Source of the DNA: Bacillota bacterium
Lineage (GTDB): Bacteria > Bacillota > Bacilli > Paenibacillales > NBRC-103111
Assembly (NCBI GenBank): GCA_023386955.1
Contig: JAEWIS010000006.1
Location: 1 to 35,413, forward strand
Length of the DNA: 35,413 bases
Reading direction: 5' to 3'
Part shown: positions 15,793-24,929 of the stretch, one piece after another
Position numbering within the stretch: position 1 is the stretch's first letter
How the letters are laid out: each line of letters starts with the position of its first letter
Position numbers and translations under genes: made by a program
Notes under the pieces: model-generated
Database searches by the model: none
The model's input: the letters and a program-made list of their open reading frames with translations, nothing else
Told to the model about the DNA's origin: nothing

Positions 15793-17376
15793 ATGATACG
15801 GATGATTCAAGTTTACCGGCCGGAGCCGGATTTTGCCCGGAGAATCATGGGCAAATACGGCATCGCCAGATGGCGGAGCCGCCTGCACACCTTGATACTC
15901 CGGCTGAATCCGCTCCTGTTTCAGGAGCCGTCCCCCGAGGAAAAGCATCGGGAGGCGGGAGCAGTGGCGGGCCCTGCGGTTCACCTCCATTATCCTGTCT
16001 ATACAACCCGTCTGCTGACACAGCAGTCGTCTGCTCCGGTGTATATAACCAACCGTATCGTGCGGATGAACCGGATCAGTCCGGCTGCCATTACGCACCG
16101 CAGCAGCATGGTGTATATGTCACAGGAAAGACGAGGGAAGGGGGATAAGCCTGCCTCCAAGGCTGAAGGGCCATCCGCCGCAGCGGCGGGTTGGTTTGGA
16201 CAAGGGGAGCGTTCCGGCTCCGGCCAGCCTGTTGCCGGGCACAGTACGCCGGTGATGGGGAATGCGGAAAGGCGCGAGCCGGGGGGGCTTTTGGGCCTTC
16301 CCCAACCGGACTCCTCCGGAAGAGGACAGACCGGGCAGGCAGCCGGGACCCCTGTCTATCCGGGGGGGATGGCAGCATTACGGGAGCTGCACATGCTGCA
16401 GCCCCTTCATTTGATTCATCATCAGATGCGTTTGCTGCAGACCTTCGGGCATGGGGAGGAGATGCAGGCTGTCGGCAGTTTAAAACAGTCACAGTCGGCC
16501 GCATTACGGGCGTCTGCCCCGGACGGGCGGACTAGCAGCTCCCTGCCTCCGGGGGAACCGGTTCTTGCAGAAACTGATAAAAGGCAAGCTTCCGGCTCCG
16601 GCACCCGAAATCCCGCAAGAATCCATCCGGGGCCTCCCGGAGATCCCTTTTATCCTGCTGCTGCTCGGGTGGGCAAGCCGTCCCTACCCTTAACGCTTGT
16701 TGTGGGCAAGGGACTTAACCAGATGCTGGCTGGAGCAGAGAAATTCTGGGGCGGCGGCCAGTTGGTTGCCATGTCTGTCCACAGGCCCGCCCCCGGCAAG
16801 AGTCCAGTGGTGAACGCTGCCGGAGAACAGACGGGGCCCATAACCGATCAGTCCGCTCGGCCGCAGCAAACGGCCGGATTCCCTTATCATCCGGGCAAGC
16901 GTAGAGGCCGGACTAATTCCGGGTATACCGGTAATCTCCAGGCTGCCGAGCCAAGCCTGCAGGAAACCGGGGACGGCGGAAGCATGTTCAAGCCGGCTCC
17001 CCAAGTGCTGTATGCAGCCCGGAAGGGATCGGGAGGTTACCGCACCGCAGCCCCATCCTTGCTGCTGCGGCATGAGCGGAACCGAAGCGCGGTACCAGTC
17101 CCGCAGGAGCCTCTTCCGGCGCTGCCCATGGACAGCGGCCTGGTTCACCGCAGACCCGAAGCAGCGGCAGCCCAGCGGGAATGCCCTCCCACTCGGGGCG
17201 GGTCTTACACGCAGCCCCAAACCGCCGTTTATCCGGCGGCTGTGCCTGCATTTTCACAGGCGCCCAAGCAGAAAACTGTTATGGAAGCCGATGAGATCCG
17301 TCTGGTGGCCGAGCAGGTCTTTCAGGTTCTGGAAAAACGGCTGAGCATTCAAAAGGATCGCAGGGGGTTGAGGTAA
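15793..17376 (+). CDS. Pro/Gly/Ser-rich eCIS protein of unknown function with conserved C-terminal helix
   Basis: The ~527-residue product has a short folded-looking N-terminus (IQVYRPEPDFARRIMGKYG), a very long Pro/Gly/Ser/Arg-rich middle that looks disordered, and a C-terminal helix DEIRLVAEQVFQVLEKRLSI ending in KDRRGLR. I associate this C-terminal pattern (helix then R-R-G at the very end) with variable proteins sitting between the tube and LysM genes of many eCIS. Function unknown; a flexible assembly or cargo-loading factor is only a guess. The start at 15793 lies 1 bp after the upstream stop; an in-frame start at 15769 inside the tube gene and an ATG at 15802 are alternatives. The stop overlaps the next start as TAATG. 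Confidence 0.7.
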   Translation: MIRMIQVYRPEPDFARRIMGKYGIARWRSRLHTLILRLNPLLFQEPSPEEKHREAGAVAGPAVHLHYPVYTTRLLTQQSSAPVYITNRIVRMNRISPAAITHRSSMVYMSQERRGKGDKPASKAEGPSAAAAGWFGQGERSGSGQPVAGHSTPVMGNAERREPGGLLGLPQPDSSGRGQTGQAAGTPVYPGGMAALRELHMLQPLHLIHHQMRLLQTFGHGEEMQAVGSLKQSQSAALRASAPDGRTSSSLPPGEPVLAETDKRQASGSGTRNPARIHPGPPGDPFYPAAARVGKPSLPLTLVVGKGLNQMLAGAEKFWGGGQLVAMSVHRPAPGKSPVVNAAGEQTGPITDQSARPQQTAGFPYHPGKRRGRTNSGYTGNLQAAEPSLQETGDGGSMFKPAPQVLYAARKGSGGYRTAAPSLLLRHERNRSAVPVPQEPLPALPMDSGLVHRRPEAAAAQRECPPTRGGSYTQPQTAVYPAAVPAFSQAPKQKTVMEADEIRLVAEQVFQVLEKRLSIQKDRRGLR

Positions 17377-17987
17377 TGGCGGAAAAAGCGAAAATCTTCC
17401 CGGTGGGTACGGGAGGCGGTCCCATTGAGGTGATGTTCAACCCCAATGAATATACCGTTTCCTTCGAAGGAAAATACACCGGGGAGCAAAACAATAAGCA
17501 GTTTCAAATTTCGGAAATGCCGGAATTTAAGGTGTCCTTGTTCTATGACACGTACGAGCAGCGGAGGGATGTCCGCAAGGAAACCGTTAAGCTCACCTCT
17601 CTCCTGGACCCCAAGGTCAGCGGCAAGAATACCAGGAAACCCCCGGACTGCATGTTTGTCTGGGGGGGCTTCACCTACCGGGGGCTGCTGAGCAGAATCG
17701 AACAGAAATTTACCATGTTTCTGGAGAACGGGGTTCCCGTCCGTTCGCTCCTGGATGTCACCTTCATTACCAACGAGCCGGACAAGGTGGTGGAGGATAA
17801 CAAGGGGTTGAACGCCTGCCGCAAGCTGTGGGTGGTCAAAAGCGGGGACCGTTTGGACCTGATTGCGGGCGAGGCACTGAAGGACCCGGGCGCATGGCGG
17901 AGAATTGCCGAGCTGAACAAGATTGCCAACGCAATCGGCTTCCCCGGAAAAAATGATGTCGGGAGGACCCTGGTCATCCCGGATTAA
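17376..17987 (+). CDS. LysM-containing baseplate hub protein (Afp7-like)
   Basis: The 203-residue protein has an N-terminal ~145-residue domain (MFNPNEYTVSFEGKY, LFYDTYEQRRDVRKE, WGGFTYRGLLSRIEQ) typical of eCIS and phage tail hub proteins, followed by a LysM domain at about 149-203 (WVVKSGDRLDLIAGEAL ... RTLVIPD). In Afp/PVC the homologue sits between tube and spike and helps fix the spike; the LysM is thought to act as a structural module in the baseplate rather than as a wall anchor. Start and upstream stop overlap (TAATG). Length is usual for the family. Confidence 0.9.
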   Translation: MAEKAKIFPVGTGGGPIEVMFNPNEYTVSFEGKYTGEQNNKQFQISEMPEFKVSLFYDTYEQRRDVRKETVKLTSLLDPKVSGKNTRKPPDCMFVWGGFTYRGLLSRIEQKFTMFLENGVPVRSLLDVTFITNEPDKVVEDNKGLNACRKLWVVKSGDRLDLIAGEALKDPGAWRRIAELNKIANAIGFPGKNDVGRTLVIPD

Positions 17988-17999
17988 GGTGGAATCGCA

Positions 18000-19043
18000 A
18001 TGAGCACCAGCGTTGCCAATTTTAAGATAGAGATCAACGGAAGCAAGCTCCCTTCTGAGATGAATGCTGCGGTGGAGGCAGTTACCGTAGAGGATGAGCT
18101 AAACATACCCGCCTTGTTCTGCATCAAGCTGAATATGGTGAATTCCGGTGCCGGCATGTGGCGGGGCATCGACCTGAAGACGGTGAAGCCGGGTGACAAA
18201 ATCAAGGTGTCCCTGGGGCTGGATAAGGTGGAGCCCTTAATAAGCGGGGAAATTACCTCTTTGGACCTGACCTTCTCGGAGCATTCCATTCTGGAAATCC
18301 GCGGTTATGACATGCTTCACAGACTCCGTATGGGTACAAGAAGCAAGGTGTTCCTGAAGAAAAAGGACAGCGATATCGCCTCCGAAATTGCCAAGGAGCA
18401 CGGCCTTACACCTGTTGTGGAGGATACCAAGACCATCTATCCCTACCTGTTCCAAAACAATCTAAGCAACTATGAGTTTCTGCTGGAGCGGGCGGCACGG
18501 CTGGACTATGAATTGTATGCCGATGATCAGAAGCTGATCTTCGTCAAGTCGCGGGCGTCCAAGGCGCCGGTGCTTCCGGATATGACCTTCAAGAAGGATT
18601 TTGAGAGAATTAATCTGGAGCTGAGGGCACTGACCCGGGGAAGCAAGGTGAAGGTACGGGGCTGGGACGTGAAGGAGAAGAAGGCGGTGGAGGCGGAGGC
18701 CAAGGCCGGGGATGAAGCCACCAAGATGGGCGGCAAGGAAACCGGCTTCGAGCTGTCGGCGAAGGCCTTGGAGGAATCCCCCATTGCCCTGCCTGCCGAA
18801 AGTTTGGTGGAATTGAGCGAGGCCAAGACTCTGGCGCAAGCCGCCTATAACAGCCGGCTCCGGGAGTTTATTGCCGGCGAAGGCATGTGCTGGGGCAACG
18901 CGCTTCTGCGGTCGGGCAAAACCGTCAAGCTGCTTGGACTGGGAGACCGCTTCAGCGGCATCTATTACATTGTCTCTACCGTGCATAAATATGATACGAA
19001 GGGCTATACCACTACTTTTAAAGTAAAGAGGGCAGGCCTATGA
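18000..19043 (+). CDS. gp27-like spike hub (phage late control D family, Afp8 N-terminal half)
   Basis: The 347-residue product matches the phage late control gene D / VgrG N-terminal fold: VAVEAVTVEDELNIPALFCI-like start, GEITSLDLTFSEHSILEIRGYD, then SNYEFLLERAARLDYELYAD and a late LGLGDRFSGIYYIVSTVHKY. Trimers of this fold make the hub that adapts the six-fold tube to the three-fold spike. In Afp8 and VgrG this half is fused to the gp5-like spike; here it ends by itself, and the spike half starts on the next gene with an ATGA overlap. AAGGTGG is the ribosome binding site, 7 nt before the ATG. Confidence 0.9.
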   Translation: MSTSVANFKIEINGSKLPSEMNAAVEAVTVEDELNIPALFCIKLNMVNSGAGMWRGIDLKTVKPGDKIKVSLGLDKVEPLISGEITSLDLTFSEHSILEIRGYDMLHRLRMGTRSKVFLKKKDSDIASEIAKEHGLTPVVEDTKTIYPYLFQNNLSNYEFLLERAARLDYELYADDQKLIFVKSRASKAPVLPDMTFKKDFERINLELRALTRGSKVKVRGWDVKEKKAVEAEAKAGDEATKMGGKETGFELSAKALEESPIALPAESLVELSEAKTLAQAAYNSRLREFIAGEGMCWGNALLRSGKTVKLLGLGDRFSGIYYIVSTVHKYDTKGYTTTFKVKRAGL

Positions 19044-19762
19044 GGGATGGAGCCGGAATTTCCAATGCTGCGGACAGCTTTTTGAATGAAGGCAGAATCT
19101 ATGGAGTGGTGGCGGGCATTGTCATCAAGAATGATTCCGCCAACGATGCGGAGAAGCCGGGTCCCGGGCGGGTGAAGGTGAAGATCCCGATGCTTGGCAT
19201 GTTGGAATCCAATTGGGCCCGGATGGTATCTTTCATGGCCGGCAAGGAGCGGGGGGCCTTCTTCCTGCCCGAGCCTGATGACGAGGTGCTGGTTGCTTTT
19301 GAGAACGGGGATGTGAACCGTCCTTATGTGATCGGCGCCTTGTGGAACGGGAAGGACATGCCGCCCGAAACCAACAAGGATGGCAAAAACAATACCCGCC
19401 TCTTGAAGTCGCGGAGCGGGCATGTGTTGGCCTTCAGCGATAAGCAGGGTGAGGAGCAGCTGACCATCACCTCCGCCAAGGGCCATGTTTTCCGCCTGGA
19501 TGACAAAAACGGCAGTGAAACCATTCAGCTTATCGACAAGTCGGGTAAAAACAAGCTGGTCATCGCCACGAAGGATAACAAAATCTCCATCATTTCCGCT
19601 AAGGACATCGAGATTTCCGCGCCTAATGGCAAGCTTGTCCTTAGCGCCAAGAGCATCGAAATGAAATCCTCGGCGGAAACCAAGCTGGAAGCCTCGGCCG
19701 GTATGGACGTGAAGGCCTCCGGCACGATGAACCTGAAGGGTGCCGCCATCAATCTCAACTAG
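19040..19762 (+). CDS. gp5-like spike with OB fold and beta-helix (Afp8 C-terminal half)
   Basis: The 240-residue product begins with a gp5-type OB-fold domain (GRIYGVVAGIVIKN, GRVKVKIPML, WARMVSFMAG, FLPEPDDEVLVAFENGD, PYVIGALWNG) and continues into a repetitive beta-helix of short alternating polar/hydrophobic strands (LLKSRSGHVLAF, ITSAKGHVFRLDD, SIEMKSSAETKLEASAG) to the end. This is the trimeric needle that carries the PAAR tip. It overlaps the hub gene by 4 bp, so expression is coupled and the two probably act as one VgrG-like unit. The PAAR gene follows 11 bp later. Confidence 0.9.
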   Translation: MRDGAGISNAADSFLNEGRIYGVVAGIVIKNDSANDAEKPGPGRVKVKIPMLGMLESNWARMVSFMAGKERGAFFLPEPDDEVLVAFENGDVNRPYVIGALWNGKDMPPETNKDGKNNTRLLKSRSGHVLAFSDKQGEEQLTITSAKGHVFRLDDKNGSETIQLIDKSGKNKLVIATKDNKISIISAKDIEISAPNGKLVLSAKSIEMKSSAETKLEASAGMDVKASGTMNLKGAAINLN

Positions 19763-19773
19763 GAGGGAGCAGC

Positions 19774-20169
19774 ATGGGTCAGCCTGCAGCCAAGAAGGGA
19801 GACCGGATTCTTGCGACGGATACGCATATTGTGATGATTCCCGCAGGAGCAGCCATGGTTCCCACACCGTTGCCCCATCCGTTTACCGGCATCATCGACG
19901 GGGCGCTCAGCAGCAATGTGAAGATTATGGGACAGCCTGCCGCCACAATGGACTCTACGGCTACCAATACCCCGTCCCATGTGCCCCAGGGCGGACCGTT
20001 CCAGAAGCCGCCCGCCAATAAGGGCAAGATCCTGGCAGGAAGCGCAACGGTCAGGATCAACGGGAAAATGGCGGCCAGAAATGGCGATACGGCGTTGACA
20101 TGTAATGATCCGGCCGATTTGCCTGTCGGCAAGGTGGTAGCGGCGGGAACGGTCTTTATAGGAGGTTAG
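19774..20169 (+). CDS. PAAR-domain spike tip protein (Afp10-like)
   Basis: The 131-residue protein is a PAAR-type tip: it starts MGQPAAKKGDRILATDTHIV, with THIVMIP and PHPF histidines, a central SHVPQGGPFQKPP, and a C-terminal VRINGKMAARNGDTALTCND. The spaced histidines and the single cysteine are candidates for the zinc site that sharpens PAAR cones. It caps the gp5-like needle and first meets the target membrane. AGGAGGG at 19761-19767 is a good ribosome binding site. No extension or fused toxin is present. Confidence 0.9.
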   Translation: MGQPAAKKGDRILATDTHIVMIPAGAAMVPTPLPHPFTGIIDGALSSNVKIMGQPAATMDSTATNTPSHVPQGGPFQKPPANKGKILAGSATVRINGKMAARNGDTALTCNDPADLPVGKVVAAGTVFIGG

Positions 20170-20171
20170 GT

Positions 20172-20567
20172 ATGGAGGTCATCGATTTTTTGGGGCGGGG
20201 TTTCAAATTCCCGTTTTCGGTCCAGAGAAGCGCCATGGCTGTGTCGGAGGGGGAGGATTCCATCAAGGAATCCGTTATGCTCATTCTCTCCACCGCCAGA
20301 GGTGAGCGTGTCATGCGGCCGGAATTCGGCAGCCGGTTGAATGAGCTGGTCTTCGCTCCCAATAACATGAGTACGGCAACCCTGATCAAAAGCTACATGG
20401 AGGAGGCCCTCCGGGAGTGGGAGCCGCGTATTGAGGTCGAGGAAATTACGGTAACTCCCAGCTCGGATCAGCCTCTGCTGGAGGTTGCCATCAGCTATAC
20501 CGTTAAATCCAGCAACAGCAAGTATAATCTGGTCTATCCGTTCTTTCTTGAAAGCGCAGGGAGGTGA
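20172..20567 (+). CDS. gp25-like baseplate wedge protein (Afp9-like)
   Basis: The 131-residue product is a gp25/lysozyme-like baseplate wedge component: GRGFKFPF, then SIKESVMLILSTARGERVMRP with the conserved EFGSRLNELVFAP that follows it, and a C-terminal LEVAISYTV. In T4 and eCIS it links the hub to the sheath and nucleates sheath polymerisation; it has no lysozyme activity. The ribosome binding site GGAGG overlaps the last codons of the PAAR gene. Its stop codon lies within the leader of the next gene. Confidence 0.92.
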   Translation: MEVIDFLGRGFKFPFSVQRSAMAVSEGEDSIKESVMLILSTARGERVMRPEFGSRLNELVFAPNNMSTATLIKSYMEEALREWEPRIEVEEITVTPSSDQPLLEVAISYTVKSSNSKYNLVYPFFLESAGR

Positions 20568-20575
20568 TGCCGACT

Positions 20576-23500
20576 ATGATACCCCAAATTGACCGAAGGA
20601 CAGAGGAAGAGCTGGTTCCGGAGCTAAGGCGTTTGATCCTGAAGGTTTGCGCCAAGGAATGGTCCCACCTGTCCCTTCTTGAAGCGGACAGGAAAGCGGA
20701 TGCGCTGGTGCATATTTTCACCAATATGCTGGGCAAGCTCCTGGAGCGTTTGAATAAGGCGCCGGATAAAAATTTCATCACCTTCCTGACAATGCTGGGC
20801 ATCGGGCCCACACCTCCACGAGCCGCCAAAGCGCCCTTATTGTTCACCCGGAAGGCGGATTGGGACAAGCACAGCTTCGTTCCAGCGGGAAGCAAGGTAT
20901 CCGCCCAGCCGGACGGCGCGCAGGAGGTTATCTTCGAAACGGAGAAGGAGCTGACGGTCATCCGGCCCAAGCTGGTGAGAGCCGTAAGTCTTGTTCCCCA
21001 TGAGGATAAGTGGAGCAACCAGGATTTTCTTTTTTCGGAGGAGAGCTCCGGGCAAACGGCGGTTATCTTCAATGGAGACTCCACGGTTGTGCACCGGCTG
21101 TATGTGGGCCATGCCGGACTGCTTGGTTACCATGAACCGGGCAGCAGGCTGACCGTTCACTTTAACAAGCCGGGACAGAATCATTCGAAGTCCGCCGGAC
21201 ATCATGTGGACATGGACTGGTTTTATTTTGACGCGGAAGGGAACCGGCATCAGCTGACGCCTTCCTTGGTTCGGGAGTATACGGATGATTTCTGGCGGGC
21301 GTCCTATCAGTTTGATACGCTTCCTGCCTGTGCGTCTGCAGCCGTAGCCGGTTATAACCAGGCGGAGCAACGGCAGGAATGGAGCAACAGGTGGATGTAT
21401 GCCGAGCTGAAAACGCCCATCACCACCGCCGGCACCATGCCCGATATTGAGGCCATCGGGATGGAGCTCCTTCTCCGGAATCCGGCGCCGCTTGCTCCGC
21501 AGACAGCGGTAAACAATGGCATCCCCCTGGATATGAGCAAGGATTTTTATCCGTTTGGAGAAAAGCCGAGGATTAACGATACCTTCTACTTTGCATGCGA
21601 TGAGGCCTTTACGAAGGCGGGTGCAGCCGTATCCGTTACGTTGGAGCTGTCCGATCCGCAAATCAGCAAGCTGCCGGATACCCGCTATGTTAAGCTGGGC
21701 TGGGAGTACTGGAACGGGGCAGAGTGGGCTGAAATCAGCGAGCTGCATAATGCCGTCTACGCTTCGTCCCCGGAGTCGCCGGAGGAGTCCCGGACGGAGG
21801 AGGGCGTCCAAAGTGCGGAAACCTTCACCCGGAGCGGCACCGTTTATTTTACCTGTCCCGCTATGAAACCCTCGGTGATCAACGGAGAGGAGCACACCTG
21901 GCTCCGGGTCCGTCTGACGGGTGGCCATTACGGGGAGGAGGCCAAATATGAGTACAAGGACTCGGAGGTCAAGATCGGAACGGAGACGGTCAACATCGCC
22001 CAGCTTCAGGTTACTCCCGCCAGTTATGCGCCTCCTTCTATCCGCAGGCTGACCGTGGATTACAGCTATACGCTGGAGAGTCATCCCGAAACGGTCCTGA
22101 CGGAAAATAATTTCTGTTTTGACGAGATGACGGCCGCATGTCTGGAGGAAGGTGTGTACTTTAAGCCTTTCTATCCCTGCTCCGAAACGGACCCTATCTT
22201 TTATCTGGCCTTTGACGAGGATATCAGCGGTTTGCCTGTATCCCTCTTTTTCCCGCTGGCTGGTGAACAGGCCGGAAAGTCCGGGTCCAAGCCTGTTGTG
22301 GCCTGGGAATATTGGGACGGGGAGAAGTGGATGACACTGAGTGTGGATGATGCGATCCGGCATTTCACCAGAAGGGAAATCCTGCAGCTTGCCGTTCCCT
22401 CCGATATGCAGAAAAAGCCGCTGTTCGGTACGGAGCATTATTGGATCCGCGCCAGGCTGGATGACGGCTCCTTCGAGGTTCTCCCCAGGCTGGAGGCCAT
22501 CTTCCCCAACGTGGTCTGGGCGCGCAATACAAGCACAGTGCAGGGGGAAATTCTGGGCTCCAGCAACGGTGAAGCCGACCAGCGCTTCCAGCTTTCCAAA
22601 ACTCCGGTGCTGCCGGGACAGATTCTTTGGGTCAAGGAAGCAATGGGCCAGGAGCAGTGGGTGCCATGGGAGGAGACGGACACCTTCTCCATATCCGGAG
22701 CCGCCGACCGTCATTATACGCTGGACAGGAAAAGCGGCGTAGTGGTATTCGGCAACGGAAAGGCCGGGATGATTCCGCCTACGGGAACGGACAATATCAA
22801 ATGTGCCTACAAGCATGGCGGCGGTAAGGCGGGCAATGTGGAGGCAGGGTCTATTACCAACGTGTGGGACAGCCTCCCTTGGCTGGAATCGGCGGTTAAC
22901 CCCGTTGCCGCTGACGGAGGCTTCGACCAGGAGGAGCAGGAGGATACTAGCGTCCGGGGACCGCACACACTGAAAAGCTGGAACCGGGGAGTAACGTCGG
23001 AGGATATGGAATGGCTGGTCCGGGAGGCGATGCCGCAGATTGCCAAGGTCAAATGCTTAAGCACCATGAAACGCCAGCTTGCATTTGCGCCAGGCCAAGC
23101 AACTGTTATCGTTGTGCCGGAGAAGGACGATTCGAAGCCCGCTCCCAGCCAGGAGCTGCTCAGTGAAATCGAAAGCTTCCTGTGTGAACGGACTTCGGCT
23201 GTATTGAATACGGCTATGCCGGGGATTGTGGTGACCGGCCCCAATTATGTCCGCATCGGCATTGAGGCGGATGTGGAATTTACCAGCATGGAGCAGCGGA
23301 AGGTGACGGAAGGCCGTATTATAGACAACCTGAAGCGGTTTTTCCATCCCTTGTACGGCGGCGACAAAGGGGCAGGCTGGGAGCTGGGCCAGAATATGTA
23401 CGTTTCCGAGGTGTATGCCGTGATCAAAGGAACGCCGGGAGTGGATTATGTCTCCGGCATTGCGGTCAAAGCCTCTGTGCAGTGCTTCACCCTACGAATC

Positions 23501-24076
23501 GATCCGCTGGAATACGGGCCCTACAAACCGACCGGAGCTTATCCCAAATACAGCGCAGTCCGCACGGACGACAACACAATGGTTTTCGGACTGGCGGAGC
23601 GGGTGGAGGCGGGGAGCGGTATCAAAACCCTGATGGTAAAAGGCTTTAAGGAGGGGGAAACCCTTCTCCTCAAGCACCGGAGTCATGAGCCTGTTGAGCT
23701 GAGGGTGGATTCAATTGATGGGGATATTCTGGTTTGCAGCATGGCCGACGGCGAAGAGACAACCGGACTGTATCCGCAGGGAAGCGATGTGGAGTATCAG
23801 GCAACTGACGATCTGACCATCCGTTCTTATATTCTGAATGAAGCTGTTGTGGGTCCGGGCCCTGTTTATTTGAAGGTTGCTCTGTTGAAGCCCAAGGACA
23901 TCGTTTTCTTAAGCCGGCCCGATGAATACGTGAATACGACGCCGCTTCGGATCCATGAGGTCCGGTCGGAGAATATCTTCCTGGAGGACAATGAGCTGGT
24001 CTGCGGCGGCACACACTTGATCAACAAAAAACGGGAGTCAAAAGGGGGAGAGAAGAATGCCGCTGGTGATACCTGA
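20576..24076 (+). CDS. Large baseplate J-like wedge protein (Afp11-like)
   Basis: The ~1166-residue protein starts with a helical segment (DRRTEELVPELRRLILKVC) and a thin beta-rich middle with repeated VAWEYWDGEKW / LGWEYWNGAEWAEIS modules, followed by a baseplate J-like region (LDRKSGVVVFGNGKAGMIPP, RGVTSEDMEWLVREAMPQIAKVK, QATVIVVPEKDD). It matches the larger of the two eCIS wedge proteins (Afp11). It would form the main baseplate ring with its smaller neighbour. Frame-consistent starts are 20564 (GTG), 20567 and 20576; the SD GGGAGG ends at 20564, so 20576 has the workable spacing. It overlaps the next gene by 20 bp. The last ~200 residues are beta-rich and less typical. Confidence 0.88.
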   Translation: MIPQIDRRTEEELVPELRRLILKVCAKEWSHLSLLEADRKADALVHIFTNMLGKLLERLNKAPDKNFITFLTMLGIGPTPPRAAKAPLLFTRKADWDKHSFVPAGSKVSAQPDGAQEVIFETEKELTVIRPKLVRAVSLVPHEDKWSNQDFLFSEESSGQTAVIFNGDSTVVHRLYVGHAGLLGYHEPGSRLTVHFNKPGQNHSKSAGHHVDMDWFYFDAEGNRHQLTPSLVREYTDDFWRASYQFDTLPACASAAVAGYNQAEQRQEWSNRWMYAELKTPITTAGTMPDIEAIGMELLLRNPAPLAPQTAVNNGIPLDMSKDFYPFGEKPRINDTFYFACDEAFTKAGAAVSVTLELSDPQISKLPDTRYVKLGWEYWNGAEWAEISELHNAVYASSPESPEESRTEEGVQSAETFTRSGTVYFTCPAMKPSVINGEEHTWLRVRLTGGHYGEEAKYEYKDSEVKIGTETVNIAQLQVTPASYAPPSIRRLTVDYSYTLESHPETVLTENNFCFDEMTAACLEEGVYFKPFYPCSETDPIFYLAFDEDISGLPVSLFFPLAGEQAGKSGSKPVVAWEYWDGEKWMTLSVDDAIRHFTRREILQLAVPSDMQKKPLFGTEHYWIRARLDDGSFEVLPRLEAIFPNVVWARNTSTVQGEILGSSNGEADQRFQLSKTPVLPGQILWVKEAMGQEQWVPWEETDTFSISGAADRHYTLDRKSGVVVFGNGKAGMIPPTGTDNIKCAYKHGGGKAGNVEAGSITNVWDSLPWLESAVNPVAADGGFDQEEQEDTSVRGPHTLKSWNRGVTSEDMEWLVREAMPQIAKVKCLSTMKRQLAFAPGQATVIVVPEKDDSKPAPSQELLSEIESFLCERTSAVLNTAMPGIVVTGPNYVRIGIEADVEFTSMEQRKVTEGRIIDNLKRFFHPLYGGDKGAGWELGQNMYVSEVYAVIKGTPGVDYVSGIAVKASVQCFTLRIDPLEYGPYKPTGAYPKYSAVRTDDNTMVFGLAERVEAGSGIKTLMVKGFKEGETLLLKHRSHEPVELRVDSIDGDILVCSMADGEETTGLYPQGSDVEYQATDDLTIRSYILNEAVVGPGPVYLKVALLKPKDIVFLSRPDEYVNTTPLRIHEVRSENIFLEDNELVCGGTHLINKKRESKGGEKNAAGDT

Positions 24077-24929
24077 TCTGGACGACATTGGATTTCATGA
24101 TCTGGTGGCCGATGCCAAGGCCCTGATTCCGGTCTATGATCCGGAATGGACCAACTATAATCCGTCTGACCCCGGCATTACGCTGGTAGAACTGTTGGCC
24201 TGGTTTAGCGAAATGGTGCTTTACCGGGTGGACCAGGTGACGGAGGAGAACCAGCTCCGGTTTCTGAAGCTCTTGGGCATCACCCTGGACAAGGAGGAGG
24301 AGCTGGCCTCCGGCATGAACCGGGGGGCGAAGCAGTTCTCGGAATGCACCAGAGCTGTAACGGCTGCCGATTATGAGCTTTTGGCCGGACAGGCGCTCAT
24401 GGGGTTTCCCGGTATACAGAACAAGTATCCTGATCTGGCGTACCGGACCATCTGTCTGATCAATACGGATATGGAGAACAGCACAGGCGAAACGAAGACG
24501 GTTTTCGGACATGTTTCCGTTATTCTTGTGGTGAACACACAAAACCAGCGTGAGCTCATGCGGGAGCTGCCGGATATGAAGCAGGCGGTGAAGTCATATC
24601 TGGATGCCCGCAAGCTGGTGACAACACGAGTCCATGTTGTGGAGCCCGAATACCTGGACGTTCATCTTGAAATGACCGTATCCGCCCAGGATAAGGGAAT
24701 CGCAAGCACCGTGGAAAAAAACGTTATCTCCTTTCTTGATCCCGTGTTAGGCGGCGGAGAGGGCAAGGGGTGGCCGCCCGGAAGAAGGCTTTATTCCTCT
24801 GATCTGTATCATCTGGTAGAGGCCATTAACGGAATTAACCATGTCACGGGTATTACGCTGGATTCACCGGAGCTGCTGCCGCACCAGATGTTCCGGCTGA
24901 AGGAGCTGAAGGTTGAGGTGGAAGCATGA
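24057..24929 (+). CDS. Second baseplate J-like wedge protein (Afp12-like)
   Basis: The 290-residue product is a compact baseplate J-family protein: IPDLDDIGFHDLVADAKALI, YNPSDPGITLVELLAWFSEM, NRGAKQFSECTRAVTAADYE and a C-terminal GGGEGKGWPPGRRLYSSDLY. In eCIS two such proteins alternate in the wedge ring. AGGGGGAG at 24043-24050 gives a ribosome binding site inside the end of the upstream gene. Its stop overlaps the next start as ATGA, consistent with stoichiometric production. Confidence 0.9.
   Translation: MPLVIPDLDDIGFHDLVADAKALIPVYDPEWTNYNPSDPGITLVELLAWFSEMVLYRVDQVTEENQLRFLKLLGITLDKEEELASGMNRGAKQFSECTRAVTAADYELLAGQALMGFPGIQNKYPDLAYRTICLINTDMENSTGETKTVFGHVSVILVVNTQNQRELMRELPDMKQAVKSYLDARKLVTTRVHVVEPEYLDVHLEMTVSAQDKGIASTVEKNVISFLDPVLGGGEGKGWPPGRRLYSSDLYHLVEAINGINHVTGITLDSPELLPHQMFRLKELKVEVEA

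Noticed and set aside
20837..22966. 709-codon minus-strand frame
   Set aside because: It lies entirely inside the baseplate J-like gene, which has clear family motifs; long antisense frames are common in GC-rich genes.
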